This document shows positions 44,160 through 56,302 of a DNA stretch of 64,000 nt, in pieces. Position 1 is the first letter of the stretch; each line of letters opens with the position of its first letter. Source of the stretch: Phytophthora hibernalis (lineage: Eukaryota > Oomycota > Peronosporomycetes > Peronosporales > Peronosporaceae); NCBI GenBank assembly GCA_012656075.1, contig JAAKBF010000049.1:434001-498000 (forward strand), written 5' to 3'. The notes under the pieces are model-generated. The model ran no database searches. It saw only the letters and a list, made by a program, of their open reading frames with translations, and was not told where the DNA came from. The position numbers were made by a program, and so were the translations under genes.

Positions 44160-44609
44160 GCCCTGATCAAGATCAGTGGCGGTCCAGTTGTCTTTAAATC
44201 GAAGAAACAATCGAGCGTCGCACTATCCATTGCAGAGGCAGAGTACACGGCATCGACGCTTGTCACACAGGAGAATTTTTGGCTACGGCAACTATTCAGC
44301 GAAATGGGATTTCAGCAATTACCACCCTCAATCATTTACATGGACAACAAAGGTGCAATTTATATTATCACAAACCAATGTAGTATATCGAGAGCGAAAC
44401 ACATCGCCTTAAGTCTCCGTTTCATCCGGGATCATGTGGTTCGCGGAGACATCAATGTTCAACACACACCATCCAAATCTCAGGAAGCTGACTTCCTAAC
44501 CAAGGGGCTTCCCACGACGCAGTTCGTGAACCTCATCAAGACGTGCGGGATAGTCGGTCGTGCACGTTCAGGGTGGGAGGGTTGGCAGTTGATCCATCTC
44601 CAGAGATAA
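44160..44609 (+). pseudogene. Copia 1 RNase H
   Basis: ALIKISGGPVVFKSKKQSSV, then ALSIAEAEYTASTLVTQENF (catalytic Glu), YMDNKGAIYIITNQCSISRA (Asp), and LRFIRDHVVRGDINVQHTPS to the final stop at 44609. The first Asp block lies before the fold-back structure. Reads across one frame change near 44300. Confidence 0.75.
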
Positions 44610-44644
44610 GCCGGTTGTGTCAACCGACTCTCGGATGCTTATCT
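44604..44644. repeat. Nested hairpin after Copia 1 pol
   Basis: Outer arms AGATAAGC / GCTTATCT enclose an inner CGGTT-GTGTC-AACCG hairpin. It begins at the stop of RNase H and could belong to the LTR edge or a 3'-end signal (inference). Confidence 0.55.
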
Positions 44645-44649
44645 GCCAG

Positions 44650-47600
44650 CTGATTGCTATTAAACTGCGTGCTAGTGGCTTGGATGTGGCAGCAAGATCA
44701 CAAGCGCGATCTTATGTGATATCGAGGCGTTGAAGTTACCTATTCATGTGTGTATAGAGATATATGCGCCTGGACGAACCGCAAGTTGAAGAAGAAGCTC
44801 AAGGAGAGCACACTAGAAATCAGTCGTAACCCAGGACCAACTCTATCTCGTTACTATCACTCACTTTCCAAAATCTACAACGTACCGATCAGAACTCCAG
44901 GAAACTAAGCTACAGAGAGAGAAAAACACGCTTTAGAGTTGTCGTTGTTGTTGATATCATGATACGGTGGTACACTTCTAAGCAGTGGACTTTGATCCGA
45001 GTTGACGGGTGCGCTTTTCCATCCGTTGGCCACAGCGATCACTTGAAATCCCTCAATTATAACAATAGAAACCAGCACTTCATCGCAGTGGCTGAACAAC
45101 ACACTTTATCCACTTTCCTAGTTGGAGCAGTTAGCTCGAACCCAGTGGGTATTACCCACCACGTGCAACCAAAATCTGAAGAGGCTCAAGACTATCTAGC
45201 TTGAATCATAGAAGGAAGCTTTATGTACTTAATCACAGGTCCCTCCGCGGATATGTATCAACTTGAGTGAGTATCTTCCACAATGAAACCAAAATACATG
45301 TCTCCCCACCACTATGCTACAACTCACTCTGCTACTTTTTCAAACATTTAGCATCGAAGCTACGCTTCGACAAGGCTGTATGCGGCTAGGCTTCGGTCTC
45401 CGTAAACGCCCTATGAGCCTCACCCTGTAGAAACAAGATGCCGATACGTGTTTAATCAAAGCAGTTCACTTCACGATTACATTTAAATTTTAGAGCTCGC
45501 CCATTGCGCACGACCTTGTCCAATACAACTCTCAATAATCGTTGGGAAACATGAGCTCTACCACCCAGCTAAGCCACTAAAATAACCAAATTCAAGCACT
45601 ATTAGACCGCTTGGTCCATTTGGCTTGCCAAGCAAACTTGGTTAAGAATGGATTTCACCCCACATAATGAAAACATTGGCTGCCGATTTTCCGGATTGAA
45701 AAAGCTACAAGAAGTTAGACAACTGAGGCAGCGTATGTCTCAATACGATATAGTTGTGACGGGGTATCAAAAAGTTGTAGAAAGTGGATGCGAGTGCTTG
45801 ATCTGACTTCTCTATTTGGACGCGTGCTCGACGCGTTTCGGCCCCGCCGGGCCCCTCAGTGACTTACCAACACATAAGTGAGAACTATCTAAATGTGGCT
45901 ATCCTGGTCCCTATTGAGCGGACAACACCTTCTAGAACCTTTCCTATTCTGTAGGACAGGCTACTACGCTGGCGTCGCACCTCACACCGTACATGTACTT
46001 CCAACAAAAAATGGAGAGCGATGAATTAATCGCTCCGCTCTAACCACCGGTTAGCCTACGTAATGGATATAGTGTGTATGGAACACATAGTGTGTGTGTC
46101 CACCCTCTAACTGTTGAACAGAATGGTAGTTTAAAGGGAGGTTTAGTGTGTTGCACATCGCAAATTCCAACCGCCTCTCTGGCGCGTCCGCCTCATATGG
46201 CAACCAATCGGCCTTTCCAAATTTGTCCCGTCCGTGCCGTCCAGCCGTTCCAGGCGTATAAGGTCTCGAAGCATCCCGTGCCATCGCAGTTGGATGGCTA
46301 GAGCGGGCAAGCCGCGCCACCGGCCTCAACGTGGCTGAGCGCTCTTATTTTTATATCGTGTTATTCAAGTAAATTGGGAGAGAACAGATTTGTTTGTAAT
46401 TTAAAAACAGTAATTGTTAACCTTTTTGTGGGACTCTGTACATGCGTTTTTTTCACTTCATGATTTTGGGATGCTGTTGCTGTTGAATTAGCTTCTCGCT
46501 GAGATATATGTGTCCTGCATTTGGGATGCACCTTATCTAGGGCGGTTATTGTAGCTATTCAGGTGTATTTCAAGTGCTAGATTTTGCTGGTTGAAATGAA
46601 GGTGTTGTCCTCATTACCCGAGTTGCAGATTAACAAGCCCTCAAGTTACCATAATCATCCTTACCGTGTGTGACTTCGCTATGTTTTACTACCACGGAGT
46701 GACTGCCCAGTTCGACTGTCTGATGGAATATTTGGACTGGATGAGTGGAGAAATATACCGTATGGTGTCAGTGTGTAACGTATGACAAGTGACCTTTTTG
46801 AGTGAAGTGGACTAAATGTGCAAGCGAAGAATGAGCCCACAGGTCAGGAGGTGTCCATCGGATGAGGCCTCATTCGGTGAGATTAAAATACCCCATTCCA
46901 GACCGCCAATTTCCTAAAAGCAGGAACACCTCAGGTATACAAGTGCTCTCGACGAACGTGCCCGTGTAGCAGCCTGCCTTGACTTGGTTCGAAGCACCGA
47001 ACAAGATCCATCGACAACCCCACGGCATTAAGAAACACCAAAACACACATGACCGACATGAGCGTTCCGAACTCCAACATTCTAGTACAAGCTTCGAGGA
47101 TGAGATCCCACTGGATGGAGAATTCTCTCAATGAGATTCCCAATCCAGAACCAACACACCTCAATATGAAGATATACTATGTATAACCTGAATGAACCGA
47201 GATTGTTGAAGACATCCTGGATGAAGGTTGAACTCGGTGATGGGTCGATTCCATTATATCCTTCCACGGAACTGTACCGGGCGTCATCACCTTCAAATGA
47301 TGTGTGGCCCTGTTCCCAGATGCGCATCGTCATCAATGCTGTGTGAGCGCACCAAGCAGGTCCCATAGTGAAACCAAGTCGAAGTCAGTGAAGTCAGCAG
47401 GTGCGGTCGGAAGATAGGAGGAAAGACAGACAAAACAGGCCAAAGATAGCAAAGATAGATAACAACAAACAGAGTTGAATTTGCCGAGAGCAAGACACGC
47501 GGTATCGCGCAAGTGCGGAACCGTCGGAGGCCAGTGTCGCGTGGAGGTCAAGCTGCCCGAATCAATTCCCGGAGGCTCGAAGCTACGGATGCTCCCAGCC

Positions 47601-50600
47601 GCTCCCGAACACGAGTCTGGCTGCGTGGCTCCCGAAAAGATCAAGTTCGAATAAGGCGGGGACTGACTGCTCGTGCGGTTAAACCGATCCGTCTGTTCAC
47701 AAACCTAGTTGCGCCTTGCTCATGGAGTCGCGTTCATTTCTTATTACCCGTCGGTGTTAGGTGGTTGTAGTAGTCACCCTAAGACTCGATTGATCGACTA
47801 CTCTGTGTTGAAAAAGTGTGTGTGTGTGAAGAAGAAAATTGTCCCTAACGAAGTGAGGGTGATGCGCGTCGAGTGAGAATTCATCCAGAGTTGACCAGTA
47901 CTCTGGGCGTTAGCTTCATGTGAGACTGACGAAAAGATCCACCACTTTAGGGTCTATACGTATTTAGTGTGGATGTATATTTGTATTTGGAACTCTGTAT
48001 TTTGTTGGGTTGTCTGAAGGAGAGATCTATCTGTTCCGCCTCATTCAGTCGTGCACCGCTTCCTATTTCAGTGGGTTGGCGGAGCTCAGTGCTCATCCTG
48101 TATTCAGTTCGTGTAAGCTAACAACTCATTTCAATTGGTGCAGTCGGATACCCGAATGTAAAAGATACCTATAGGGATTGCCACAAGGACACACGCCACA
48201 CTGGGTGATAATATCATTCATCATCCTCATTCACAGAGGGATTAGGAGCGCTATACACCTCTCGGCGCAAACCCACCTCGCCTTATTACTATATTCTAGG
48301 GTGCTTGTTGTTGTTGGACGTTTGGACTTGGTCCATTTGCTTTAACTCAATACACTTCGGTGGAACGGATTCGCAGTGACCGTGTTGCTTGCGAGTTTGT
48401 CACATTTTGAACCAATTTTGTATTGTATTGGAAATGTTTTATGACACCAATACTAACTTTGAGTAATTTGTCTTTAGAATACAAATCGCTACTATTACTG
48501 AAGTAGTATGACATAGATTAGGCACGTCGGAGGTGCATACTTTTACAGCATGCCACGACAAGGAATGTGCCTCGCGGATATCATGCAGTTAGGCGATGAT
48601 AGGCATTAGAATGCTTTGAATCATACAGTAATTTTACTGATATGAATGTGGTGAAGTGGACCGGAAATTTCTGGTTGGAACCCGATCTGCCAGTTGGAAT
48701 GATGGAACGGGACCAGCGGATAAGGGTTGGGATGCACACGGAGTTTGGGGCTACCGTCATTTTTGCTGAAGTGACCTACACAATATGGATATCAACTCAT
48801 TTAAACATCATGATCCAAACGGGATCGACCGATCGCTGACACCGAGCATATCGGTTTAAACCGGTATTATAAATCACGGATATCCGGACGCTTGGGATAG
48901 TGAGTTCGGGGTAGCAATCGACGGGCACGCAATTAGGAGGGAGTCGTTATTTGTTCTTACTAGGTAACTCATAGATGTTTCTTGTAGTACACAAGTGGCG
49001 TTCGGAATACTAGCGAAGGAACTACATTGGCCTACCCGACGACCAAGACTACACGCAATAGAAGACACGGATGGCTTGGCGAGAGACGCAACCTTATCCC
49101 TCCCAATCATTAAGACCCCACTGTAGGAAGTGCCAATCACATAAAAGGAACGCAAAGGGCGAAAGGGAGGAAAACGAAGAACCCCACGCTATCGGCCCGA
49201 TACAAGATCCGATCGCAACCGAAACCGACGATCGTGTGAAGCATATTCGAGTGGGCTATCAAGACACCCGATCCCATGTAGGAGCTACCAACTCCAACCC
49301 CGATCTTGATTACCGCTGCACATCTTCACGAAAATCGGAAGAGCGTAACCCGCATCGCCGTCGGGTACACAAGGTGAAACAAGGTATACGTTCACGCCAG
49401 ATCAACGGAGTACCCCGTCCGATGGTCGACAGTTCGGGCGTAACAATTAGGACCGACGACCGCATCATAATGTTTGCGATCCCGCTCCACCACAATGGTG
49501 GGCATGCCCGGAACTTCTGATGATTCATAGTGATTTCACCGTGAGTCCACCGAAGAAGATGTCAAGATCAAGACGGAACCAAGGAATCCGTCGTCGACGG
49601 ATGATGGATCGCCGCCGACGGCGTTGAAGACGCCATAATCCACGGGTCACCCGAGTGGTAAGAGGAGCTCTGACTTTGCGAACGAAGAAGGTTCAGTGAT
49701 GGATATAGAAGAAAAGCCTCAACCCCATTCCCAGGTCCCATCGGGGACCCCGCGAATTGCGATCCGCCTGATGAAGATCCGACGGTGAAAATCGAAGGAC
49801 CTTTATCCACAAAGACGCCTCCAGCCTCACGCTCGGCATCGAAGAATAGAAGTCCAGGACCTCGCTCAAGAAACCGAACGCACCTGAGTCTGAAGAAGAA
49901 GATTAGGAAACCACCAGGTTCGGACAGACGATCCTCAGGTTTCCGCGTTCCACTACAAGAGCCTGTGCAGACGATCTTCAGGTTTCCACGTTCCACTACA
50001 GAACCCTGTACAGACGCACTCAGGAGAACCCGGTAATAACGATCATGCATCCAAGCCGATAGGAGAACAGCAAGGCCATATGAAGGCTCCGAGGAACGTA
50101 TCTAACAAAATCGACGCCGTGAAGATCCTAATGCGTATGCTGAAAGAAACGGAGACTCTATCGACGAGAATTCCTTGTTTGATTTGGAGTTGCATGCGAT
50201 CAGGGAAGCAACGTTGAACCTCTTCGCCAGGCTGGCCCCCATCGTAGGTAGTGTCGTTCCGATTCAACAAGAATGATTGCCGTCGCCATGCAATCGAGAA
50301 GGATCGTCACAGTACGCATCTGCCACATCGGATGCGGGTTCATAAAGAGACAGATTGGTCAAGCTGCAACTAATGACACTGGGACCGACGAGCGCCACCG
50401 CGCTTCAATCGTGGAAAAGCGACCACGGCGTCGACTTCCCACGATCTCCAAGTCAACGGCCACAGTCGCCATGCCAACTTCAATGCTCGCAACGACAACT
50501 CCCACGTTCATCAGATCAACCTCGGCCCAAGCAGCGCTGGTACCTCTGCAGTCGTTTTCGACGGCGCTATCAAACGGATCTTGAAGAAACAGCAGCAAGC

Positions 50601-50800
50601 GTCCACGATCACGCCGGTGGCAGCGCTCCAACCGCCGGTTGCCGCGAAAACACCGGAAACCGAAGATGTGGATACGGAATCAGTACATTTGTACCCGAGC
50701 GAGTACGATCCTGACTATTTGAGTATCGGCGTCCCAGTGTTCGCAGCAGACGCTGACGTCACTGGAGCAGGAACGATTGTAGCGACTCGAATCTGAGTCT
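44650..50800. other. Long stretch without a recognisable gene
   Basis: No open frame gives a family I recognise. Noted: a small hairpin TCGAAGC-TAC-GCTTCGA (about 45355-45371), a GT run near 47818, a candidate LTR end and primer-binding-like TGGTGCAGTCGGATACC at about 48140-48156, and a 43-bp tandem duplication (49925-50010). Parts of 49000-50800 may be the decayed 5' region of element C. Confidence 0.45.
49925..50010 (+). repeat. 43-bp tandem duplication
   Basis: CAGACGATC(C/T)TCAGGTTTCC followed by CGTTCCACTACA and CCTGT recurs with a 43-base period, two copies with few mismatches. Confidence 0.8.
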
Positions 50801-50813
50801 CACCTTTCTCGGG

Positions 50814-51330
50814 CCTGAAAGAATTCTTCGGGAAAGATCATGATGAAGACCGATCCAGAAGTCGGGTCAGCAAGCTGAAGTTCGCCTTTGTCCACGATCA
50901 AGACCCCGATAGCGATAAGTGTCTGGTCTGTGGCGACTTTTACCCGACCTACGCGCAACTGGTACCGACGGCTGAGTCGAATGACACGCAGCGAGTGGAC
51001 AGGCTTGTCCAAAACCTTCCAGATCCAGAACTGCGGACGTGGTGTATTTGTTGCGAGACAGTACTACCATGCGCGAAAGAGATCGGATGAGTCGACGTTG
51101 AAATACTTGCACTGCCTGAACATGACCGGGTTGCGGGCGCGGCTACCGATCAAAGACGAATCAGTCGAGGTCCGCCGAGAGCACATCGATCACTTTACTT
51201 CATTGAAACACTCGACGATCGCGACCTGGCCAGTCAATTGACGAGGTTGAGGATCCCAAACGCTAAACACGTTGGAAGAGACGTTGCGATCCCGGAAACG
51301 TACGAAGGCGCGACAGGGGATGAATGAGAA
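50814..51330 (+). pseudogene. Element C gag capsid region
   Basis: Readable blocks in alternating frames: SRSRVSKLKFAFVHDQDPDS, NWYRRLSRMTRSEWTGLSKT, QNCGRGVFVARQYYHARKRS, LHCLNMTGLRARLPIKDESV and VRREHIDHF. The 'Q(Y/N)CGRG..ARxYYxARKR' word is typical of Ty3-type gag in these genomes. Several frame changes and stops. Confidence 0.65.
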
Positions 51331-51549
51331 CGGGTCAATCAAGCCGAAGACGAAAGCACCAACGGGCGTCACCCCATCCTCTAACGCTTGCGCTTTCGTG
51401 CTATCCGTGTGACAGCCGATTCAATCGACTCGGAACTGAAAATGAGCGAATCGAAATGAGACCTACACAAGGTGTACCTCGCTGCCGCCTCGGACCAACC
51501 AACGCGATCGCCACCGGAGCAAGATAAACGACGTTCTAGCGGAAACATG

Positions 51550-51840
51550 AACGCCCACCAGTCGAGGCGTCCGACCGGGCCGTTGGATGGAGAAAACTCA
51601 CGAAAGCCCTGTTCGCATTGCGGATCGGCAATGCACACTGATCTCAGTAGCTGATAGGGCCTGACGTGCGTGAAGTGCGTCACCCAACCGATCGCTGCTT
51701 CGTCACCTGGAAGGCCTCCGGTGAGACCCACGGATTCGGAGAATGCCCGATGGAAGAGTTCTACAACTTGATCCGTCAGTGGAACAGTCCGAACAAGCAC
51801 GGTGGCATGCCATCACCAGCGGCCGATAAGATGTTAAACT
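51550..51840 (+). pseudogene. Element C gag zinc-knuckle region
   Basis: KPCSHCGSAMHTD gives the first Cys/His cluster and LTCVKCVTQ the second, in the next frame. The following MEEFYNLIRQWNSPNKHGGM is the usual end of this gag. Stops near 51652 and frame changes break it. Confidence 0.6.
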
Positions 51841-52079
51841 AGAACGTTTGCCGGATTGGAATCCGGTACGAGAATATTGTTCTCTATTAATATGTCGAAG
51901 AGCAGTCGAAGTCAGATGTAAGAAAGCTGATTCGGCCAACCGACAATACACGTGAGTGATCTTCGTGACAAACGTACCTTAGTGATCTCCAGCATTCATC
52001 AGGTTCGTGAAATCGGACGATCGGAGGTGAGGATCTCTTGCATGGAGAGTCGTGAGGGTATTGGAAGTACCACGTGCAG

Positions 52080-52790
52080 GACAAGAAGTTCCAACAGGGG
52101 AAAGCCGTGATGATGATCAACAACGAAGCAGCCACATCTCTGTTTGACAGCGGCGCCGAAGTGTCCATTCTGGATGCTGTCTTTGTTCGTAACGTTGGGT
52201 GCTACGTGGACAACAGTCAAGATTTGGAATAAAGGAGTTGGTAAGAATCCTTACAGGGCGGACGGACGTACCAGGATCAAGACCACGCTCGCGGGATCGC
52301 TGGTGTACCACTTCAATGCCTGGACCGACCCGCCAACAGAGGGCAAGATTGCATCCTGGGAATGGATTTCATGGTGCCAACGGGCGTCCGGCTCGACCTC
52401 GCCGACGGATCGCTGAGTCCTTCAGACGAAGTTCAAATCCAGCTAGTCGGTCGACGACCACTCTACGGCGAGAAGGTATCGCAGATTGTGCTGGAAGAAT
52501 ATTGAAACCTCGAGTTTGCAGGATCGATCGAAGTCCGGAAGGGCTTCATACTGTCGGGCCACCGGAAGTTGTGGGTTACTCGAGGTGAACGATGGGTAAC
52601 GGGGTCTGGTTGCCGGACTGGGGAAGACTCGATACCTGACGATCACGAACATCAGCGATCGGGAGGTAATATTGCATGATGACACTCGTGTCGGTATGTG
52701 GCTCGAAGAAGGACGTGTACCTCGGTCTCCTGAGTTTGTTCAGGTCGGATCACACCAGTACACAGAGTGGCAGAACCTGGCGTACCAAAC
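52080..52790 (+). pseudogene. Element C retropepsin
   Basis: The active-site block ATSLFDSGAEVSILDAVFVR is intact (DSG), the flap-to-end region is broken, and LGMDFMVPTGVRLDLADGSL marks the end of the domain. Downstream linker words (LWVTRGERWVTG, EWQNLAYQTTIDR) lead to RT. Gap and frame change near 52210. Confidence 0.65.
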
Positions 52791-53099
52791 CACCATAGAC
52801 CGGCGATCTGAAGACACACCCTGACGGATCAATGGTGGATCGGCCAGTGTACGAAACGCCAACGAAGATCTTGCGACGTGACTCCAAAACGCGGAACCCG
52901 GCCGTTGCCCAGATCGTGGGACCGCTCCCTGCCGAAGTTAAGCCAAGGGCGAATACCAATCGGGTGAAGTGGGCTGATGAATCAGGCGATTAGGACGAGG
53001 AGAACCTTCCGTCAGAAGGCGCTGAAGGAGAGGGCGGAGTGGCTCCGGATCAGGAAGACACCCAGTCTCAACCTGATAAACCGCCGATCGCCGAGCCCG

Positions 53100-54065
53100 A
53101 GAACACCGTCGATGAAGTCGTATGCAACCACGAAAGGGTATCTCTTCGCGGAAGACGTGGAGAGACGGATGGCCGTCTTGCCGGAGGTGGTGACCACTAC
53201 CGACGACGTCACGATCGAAGATATGCAGGTAGGTGATCCCGAGTCAAACTACCCCGAGGAGATCGATCGTCTGCGTCAGATCATCTGGCGACGACGACAT
53301 CTCTTTGATCGGGAAGGAAAACGTGCTGCTTCCACCAGCAGCCGTCGGAGCAGTCTGCGACATCGACGTCGGAGAAGCAGTTCCCGTTGCGCAACGTGTC
53401 TGTCCCGTTGCGCCCACGAGAAGCTGTCGGACTTGACCAAGAGTCTGCTCTCTGCGAAGATGATCAAGCGATCGACTCGCCTTGGGCGTCTTCAATCGGG
53501 ATCATCATCAAGAAGAATGGCGTGGACATCCGGCTCTGTATCGACTACAGACTGGCAAAAAATGGGTTGATACGTTTAATGGTGTACCCATGCCGATGAT
53601 TAAAGATCTCTTGGAAGACTTCAACTAGATGATCTGGTACTTTTCTCGATTTGGCAAGTGGGTTCTGTGTGGTGTCCATGACCGAACAAGCTCGGAAGAT
53701 CTCAGCTTTCATAACGCCTTTCAGCCTTTTCGAGTGGACGCGTATGCCCGTGGAACTGAAGAATGCTCCACAGATCTACCAGAGGGAGATCGACAATGCG
53801 TTATACGGACACCTCCGAATCAGGGCTGACCAGGATCCCTCGAAGTCGATCGATGTGTTTGATGCATGTGAACCAAAGCCGAACCCAAAGCCGTCGGTAC
53901 TGGGAAGAAGATCATACATTGACGCCATCCTGGTGACGGCAACTTCTTTGGGATACGATGTGCGATAAGGTCGAGAGGTTGTTGGGCTCTTGCGAACATC
54001 GGAATTTGTCGATCTGTATGGTCAAGCGTTTTTGGGGCCTACAACAAGTGGCAAGCCTGAAGGCG
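53100..54065 (+). pseudogene. Element C reverse transcriptase, inactive
   Basis: Blocks in order: YLFAEDVERRMAVLPEVVTT, EEIDRLRQIIWRRRHLFDRE, IGIIIKKNGVDIRLCIDYRL, LIRLMVYPCR, MASGFCVVSMTEQARKISAF, FEWTRMPVELKNAPQIYQRE, then SYIDAILVTATS. The catalytic YxDD is YIDA: the second Asp is replaced by Ala. Frame changes near 53300, 53470 and 53590. Ends near 54065 in WGLQQVASLKA-stop. Confidence 0.75.
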
Positions 54066-54079
54066 TAAAAGGCTAGTTT

Positions 54080-55364
54080 TTGCTCTTTCTGCTATTGGAA
54101 ATAGGAGTCACAAAGTCAGCCAAGGTCGTGTCATGCAAAGCGACGAGCTCCTCGCTGTTGAAAGAGGGCATCTCATGGCTTCGACGGAGACGTACGACGA
54201 GGCGACATCGAGCGAGGACCAAGTCGAATGGAAGTGGGCGATTGCAAATGAAGCAAGGAGTCACTCATCGCCAAGAAAACAAAAATTGGTAACCAAGCCA
54301 GCAACACCAGCGCCCGATTGGTTGCCGCTGGGTATTCGCGTTGAAGCGCGACGAAAAAGGGCAAGTCGTTCGTCGACTGATTGCTAAGGCATACTCTCAA
54401 CGCCTTGACATCGACGACGAAGAGACGTACTCCTGGTGGGTTACCTGTATTTGATCCGTGAAATATTGGCGAAATGTTGCGCGGACGGAAAGGAGATCGA
54501 GCAGTGTGATGTCGACACTGCGTTCATGTATGACAATCTTGAAGAGAAGATCTACATGGAACGATGGTCTGTGAGAGGTGCTTACTCTGGCTGATGCTAA
54601 AGATGCTCGGTCACGAGAACACAAAGCCGTGATTTGCTCCGCTGAAACCTGGCGCACATCTGACCAAGGCGAACGCGGCACAGACTGAAGAAGCCAAGAC
54701 CAGAAGTCGAAGACTTATTGGGCGCTTGTGGAAAGCCAAACGTACCTGGTGTTCAGCATACTAAGCCGTTTTTGAAGAACCCTGATGAAAAGCACTGGGA
54801 TGCTGGGACTAAGGTGGTCCGGTATCTACCGAAGACGATGGACGTCGGCACAACGTACGGAGGTCTACTCGGTACTCAACTTGAGCCTACTCTGATGCGG
54901 ACTGGGCCGGCAACTACGGCCGACGCACGGTGAGCGGGATGATGCTCATACTGTGTAATGCGACTGTGGTGTGGCTATCAACGTTCCAGAAGACGGTGGC
55001 GCTTGATCACCACTGAAGTGGAGTACTTGGCGTTAAGCGATTGTGTGAAGGAGTGCATGTTGATGCCTCGTTTCCTGAAGGACTTCGGTAGCAGACTGAA
55101 CCGACGGTGATCTACGGGGACGACCAAGGTGCAGTGGCTTTTGCTAAGACGTCAGCTACCAAGCACGCAAACATTTCGACATTCGCTACCTCTTCATTCG
55201 CGGAGAAGGTGGTGAGCAACACGGTGGATCTGGAATTGAAGAACCAGCTCGCGGACTCTCTGACAAAGGGGCTGACGTCGAAACCACTACGCTACTTGAT
55301 GATGAAGAGCAACGTCGGACACAAGCTTGTCAAGACTTCGAATTGTGTGCGGTGTTGCGATTAA
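54080..55364 (+). pseudogene. Copia element 2: RT end and RNase H, degraded
   Basis: Visible blocks: VALKREYPQRLTIS-like decayed words near 54340, PFLKNPDEKHWDAGTKVVRY, AYSDADWAGNYGRRTVSGMM (first Asp of RNase H, frames mixed), TEVEYLALSDCVKECM, VIYGDDQGAVAFAKTSATKH, EKVVSNTVDLELKNQLADSL and TKGLTSKPLRYLM. This is the end of a Copia pol from a different family than Copia 1. Gag, integrase and LTRs are not seen. Confidence 0.65.
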
Positions 55365-55489
55365 CACTTCGCAGTCTCTATCTGAATACCTAAGTTGGCG
55401 TGTGCGTAAAACAACTCATGTAGCCCGGAGAACGTTGCATATTAGTTGATTGAAGAACAGGCACAAGGGCTGCAAGGTGAATGGCTTGG

Positions 55490-55870
55490 CTAGTGGTTGT
55501 AGTTGAATTTGAACTGCAATATTGCAGTTGAAATTCAACTTACAGATCTCGTGATAATCTACGCCCTCTGATTGGCATGTCTGGCAAGAAATTGCCAGTT
55601 GACGTATTCAGAGTAAAATACGTCACATGACCTCTTTCAAAAGCAGGTTACTGTTTCGACGAGGGACAGTTGGGAGCGATGTGCCCCACCTCCCTGCAAC
55701 GGTGGCAAGTAGCGTTTGCTTGCCAGTCCGTGCGCGCGCGTTGACCCGCGTGATCAAAGCGTAGCGCTAGGTCGATCGTTTCATCAAGGGTGCTAAGGTG
55801 GTGCTCCCGAATGTGGTTTGCCGTGGGTGGGTTTAGCCCTGCTGAAAGTAAAAAACGGAATTCCTGCTGG
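55490..55870 (+). repeat. Dispersed repeat, second copy (see 30785-31160)
   Basis: Nearly identical to 30785-31160 in the same orientation. Contains the 40-base near-palindrome at 55501-55540 and the gag zinc-knuckle end on the minus strand. Confidence 0.85.
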
Positions 55871-55935
55871 CTTATAGTAACCGTGTATTGGATGGGCAGA
55901 TTTTGAAATTGTGCCACATAGTCGTGCAGCGACTG
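55648..55935 (-). pseudogene. C-terminal half of a Gypsy gag (inverted)
   Basis: VAQFQNLPIQYTVTISQQEF, FRFLLSAGLNPPTANHIREH, a charged linker, then an intact CCHC knuckle CHRCREVGHIAPNC and the stop after PSSKQ (55648). It is the direct continuation of the plus-strand half at 55975-56302, but on the opposite strand. Confidence 0.75.
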
Positions 55936-55974
55936 AGTCTAACTGAGTGAGCAGAGACGCTCGATGAAAGAGCT

Positions 55975-56302
55975 CAAACTTTTGGAGAAACCCTAAGCCC
56001 TCTTGCCCGTCAGCAGGCAGAGTTTCAAGCTATGATGCAACATCAATATGCTTCCAGCGAGCCACGCATCGGCACGCTCGACGAAGACCTCGAGCTCTGG
56101 GTTTTCTCTTTGGAGCAAAACTATGCGGACTACCACCCTATTATGAATGAGGAGTCATCCAAGTTCGTCATCATGGTCTCGTGTCATCTGGACGTGACAC
56201 CAATGAACTGGTACCGCCAATTCTCCGCCGAATGTGACACGTCGGGTAGGGTCATGGTGTGTGCGGTGTTCAAAGACAGGATGCGCCGATGCTTCCTCCC
56301 AC
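55975..56302 (+). pseudogene. N-terminal half of a Gypsy gag
   Basis: AEFQAMMQHQYASSEPRIGT, LELWVFSLEQNYADYHPIMN, SCHLDVTPMNWYRQFSAECD and AVFKDRMRRCFLPP: the first half of a Ty3-type capsid. It ends exactly where the inverted half should begin and is then joined at about 56303 to element B. Confidence 0.7.

Larger units (their letters stand above)
39226..44609 (+). mobile_element. Copia element 1, degenerate, with nested insertion
   Basis: In order: basic Gly/Arg gag tail with zinc knuckle, protease, integrase (interrupted by a Crypton-like element at 40454-41822), RT start, degraded RT, and RNase H ending at 44609. This protease-integrase-RT-RNase H order defines Copia. I could not define LTRs; a hairpin (44604-44644) and a G-rich stretch (about 44570-44590) near the end may mark the 3' LTR start. 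Confidence 0.8.
50800..54065 (+). mobile_element. Gypsy element C, 3'-truncated
   Basis: Plus-strand remnants in Gypsy order: gag (about 50814-51330), zinc knuckles (about 51590-51840), protease (about 52100-52400), RT (about 53250-54065). RNase H and integrase are missing; Copia sequence follows from about 54080. It differs from elements A and B in every motif, so it is a third lineage. LTRs not identified. Confidence 0.7.

Noticed and set aside
47813..47828. GT microsatellite as a feature of interest
   Set aside because: Short simple repeat, ordinary in such DNA.
48120..48160. LTR end with primer-binding site
   Set aside because: TGGTGCAGTCGGATACC looks suitable, but no paired LTR or downstream gag was found; kept only as a note.
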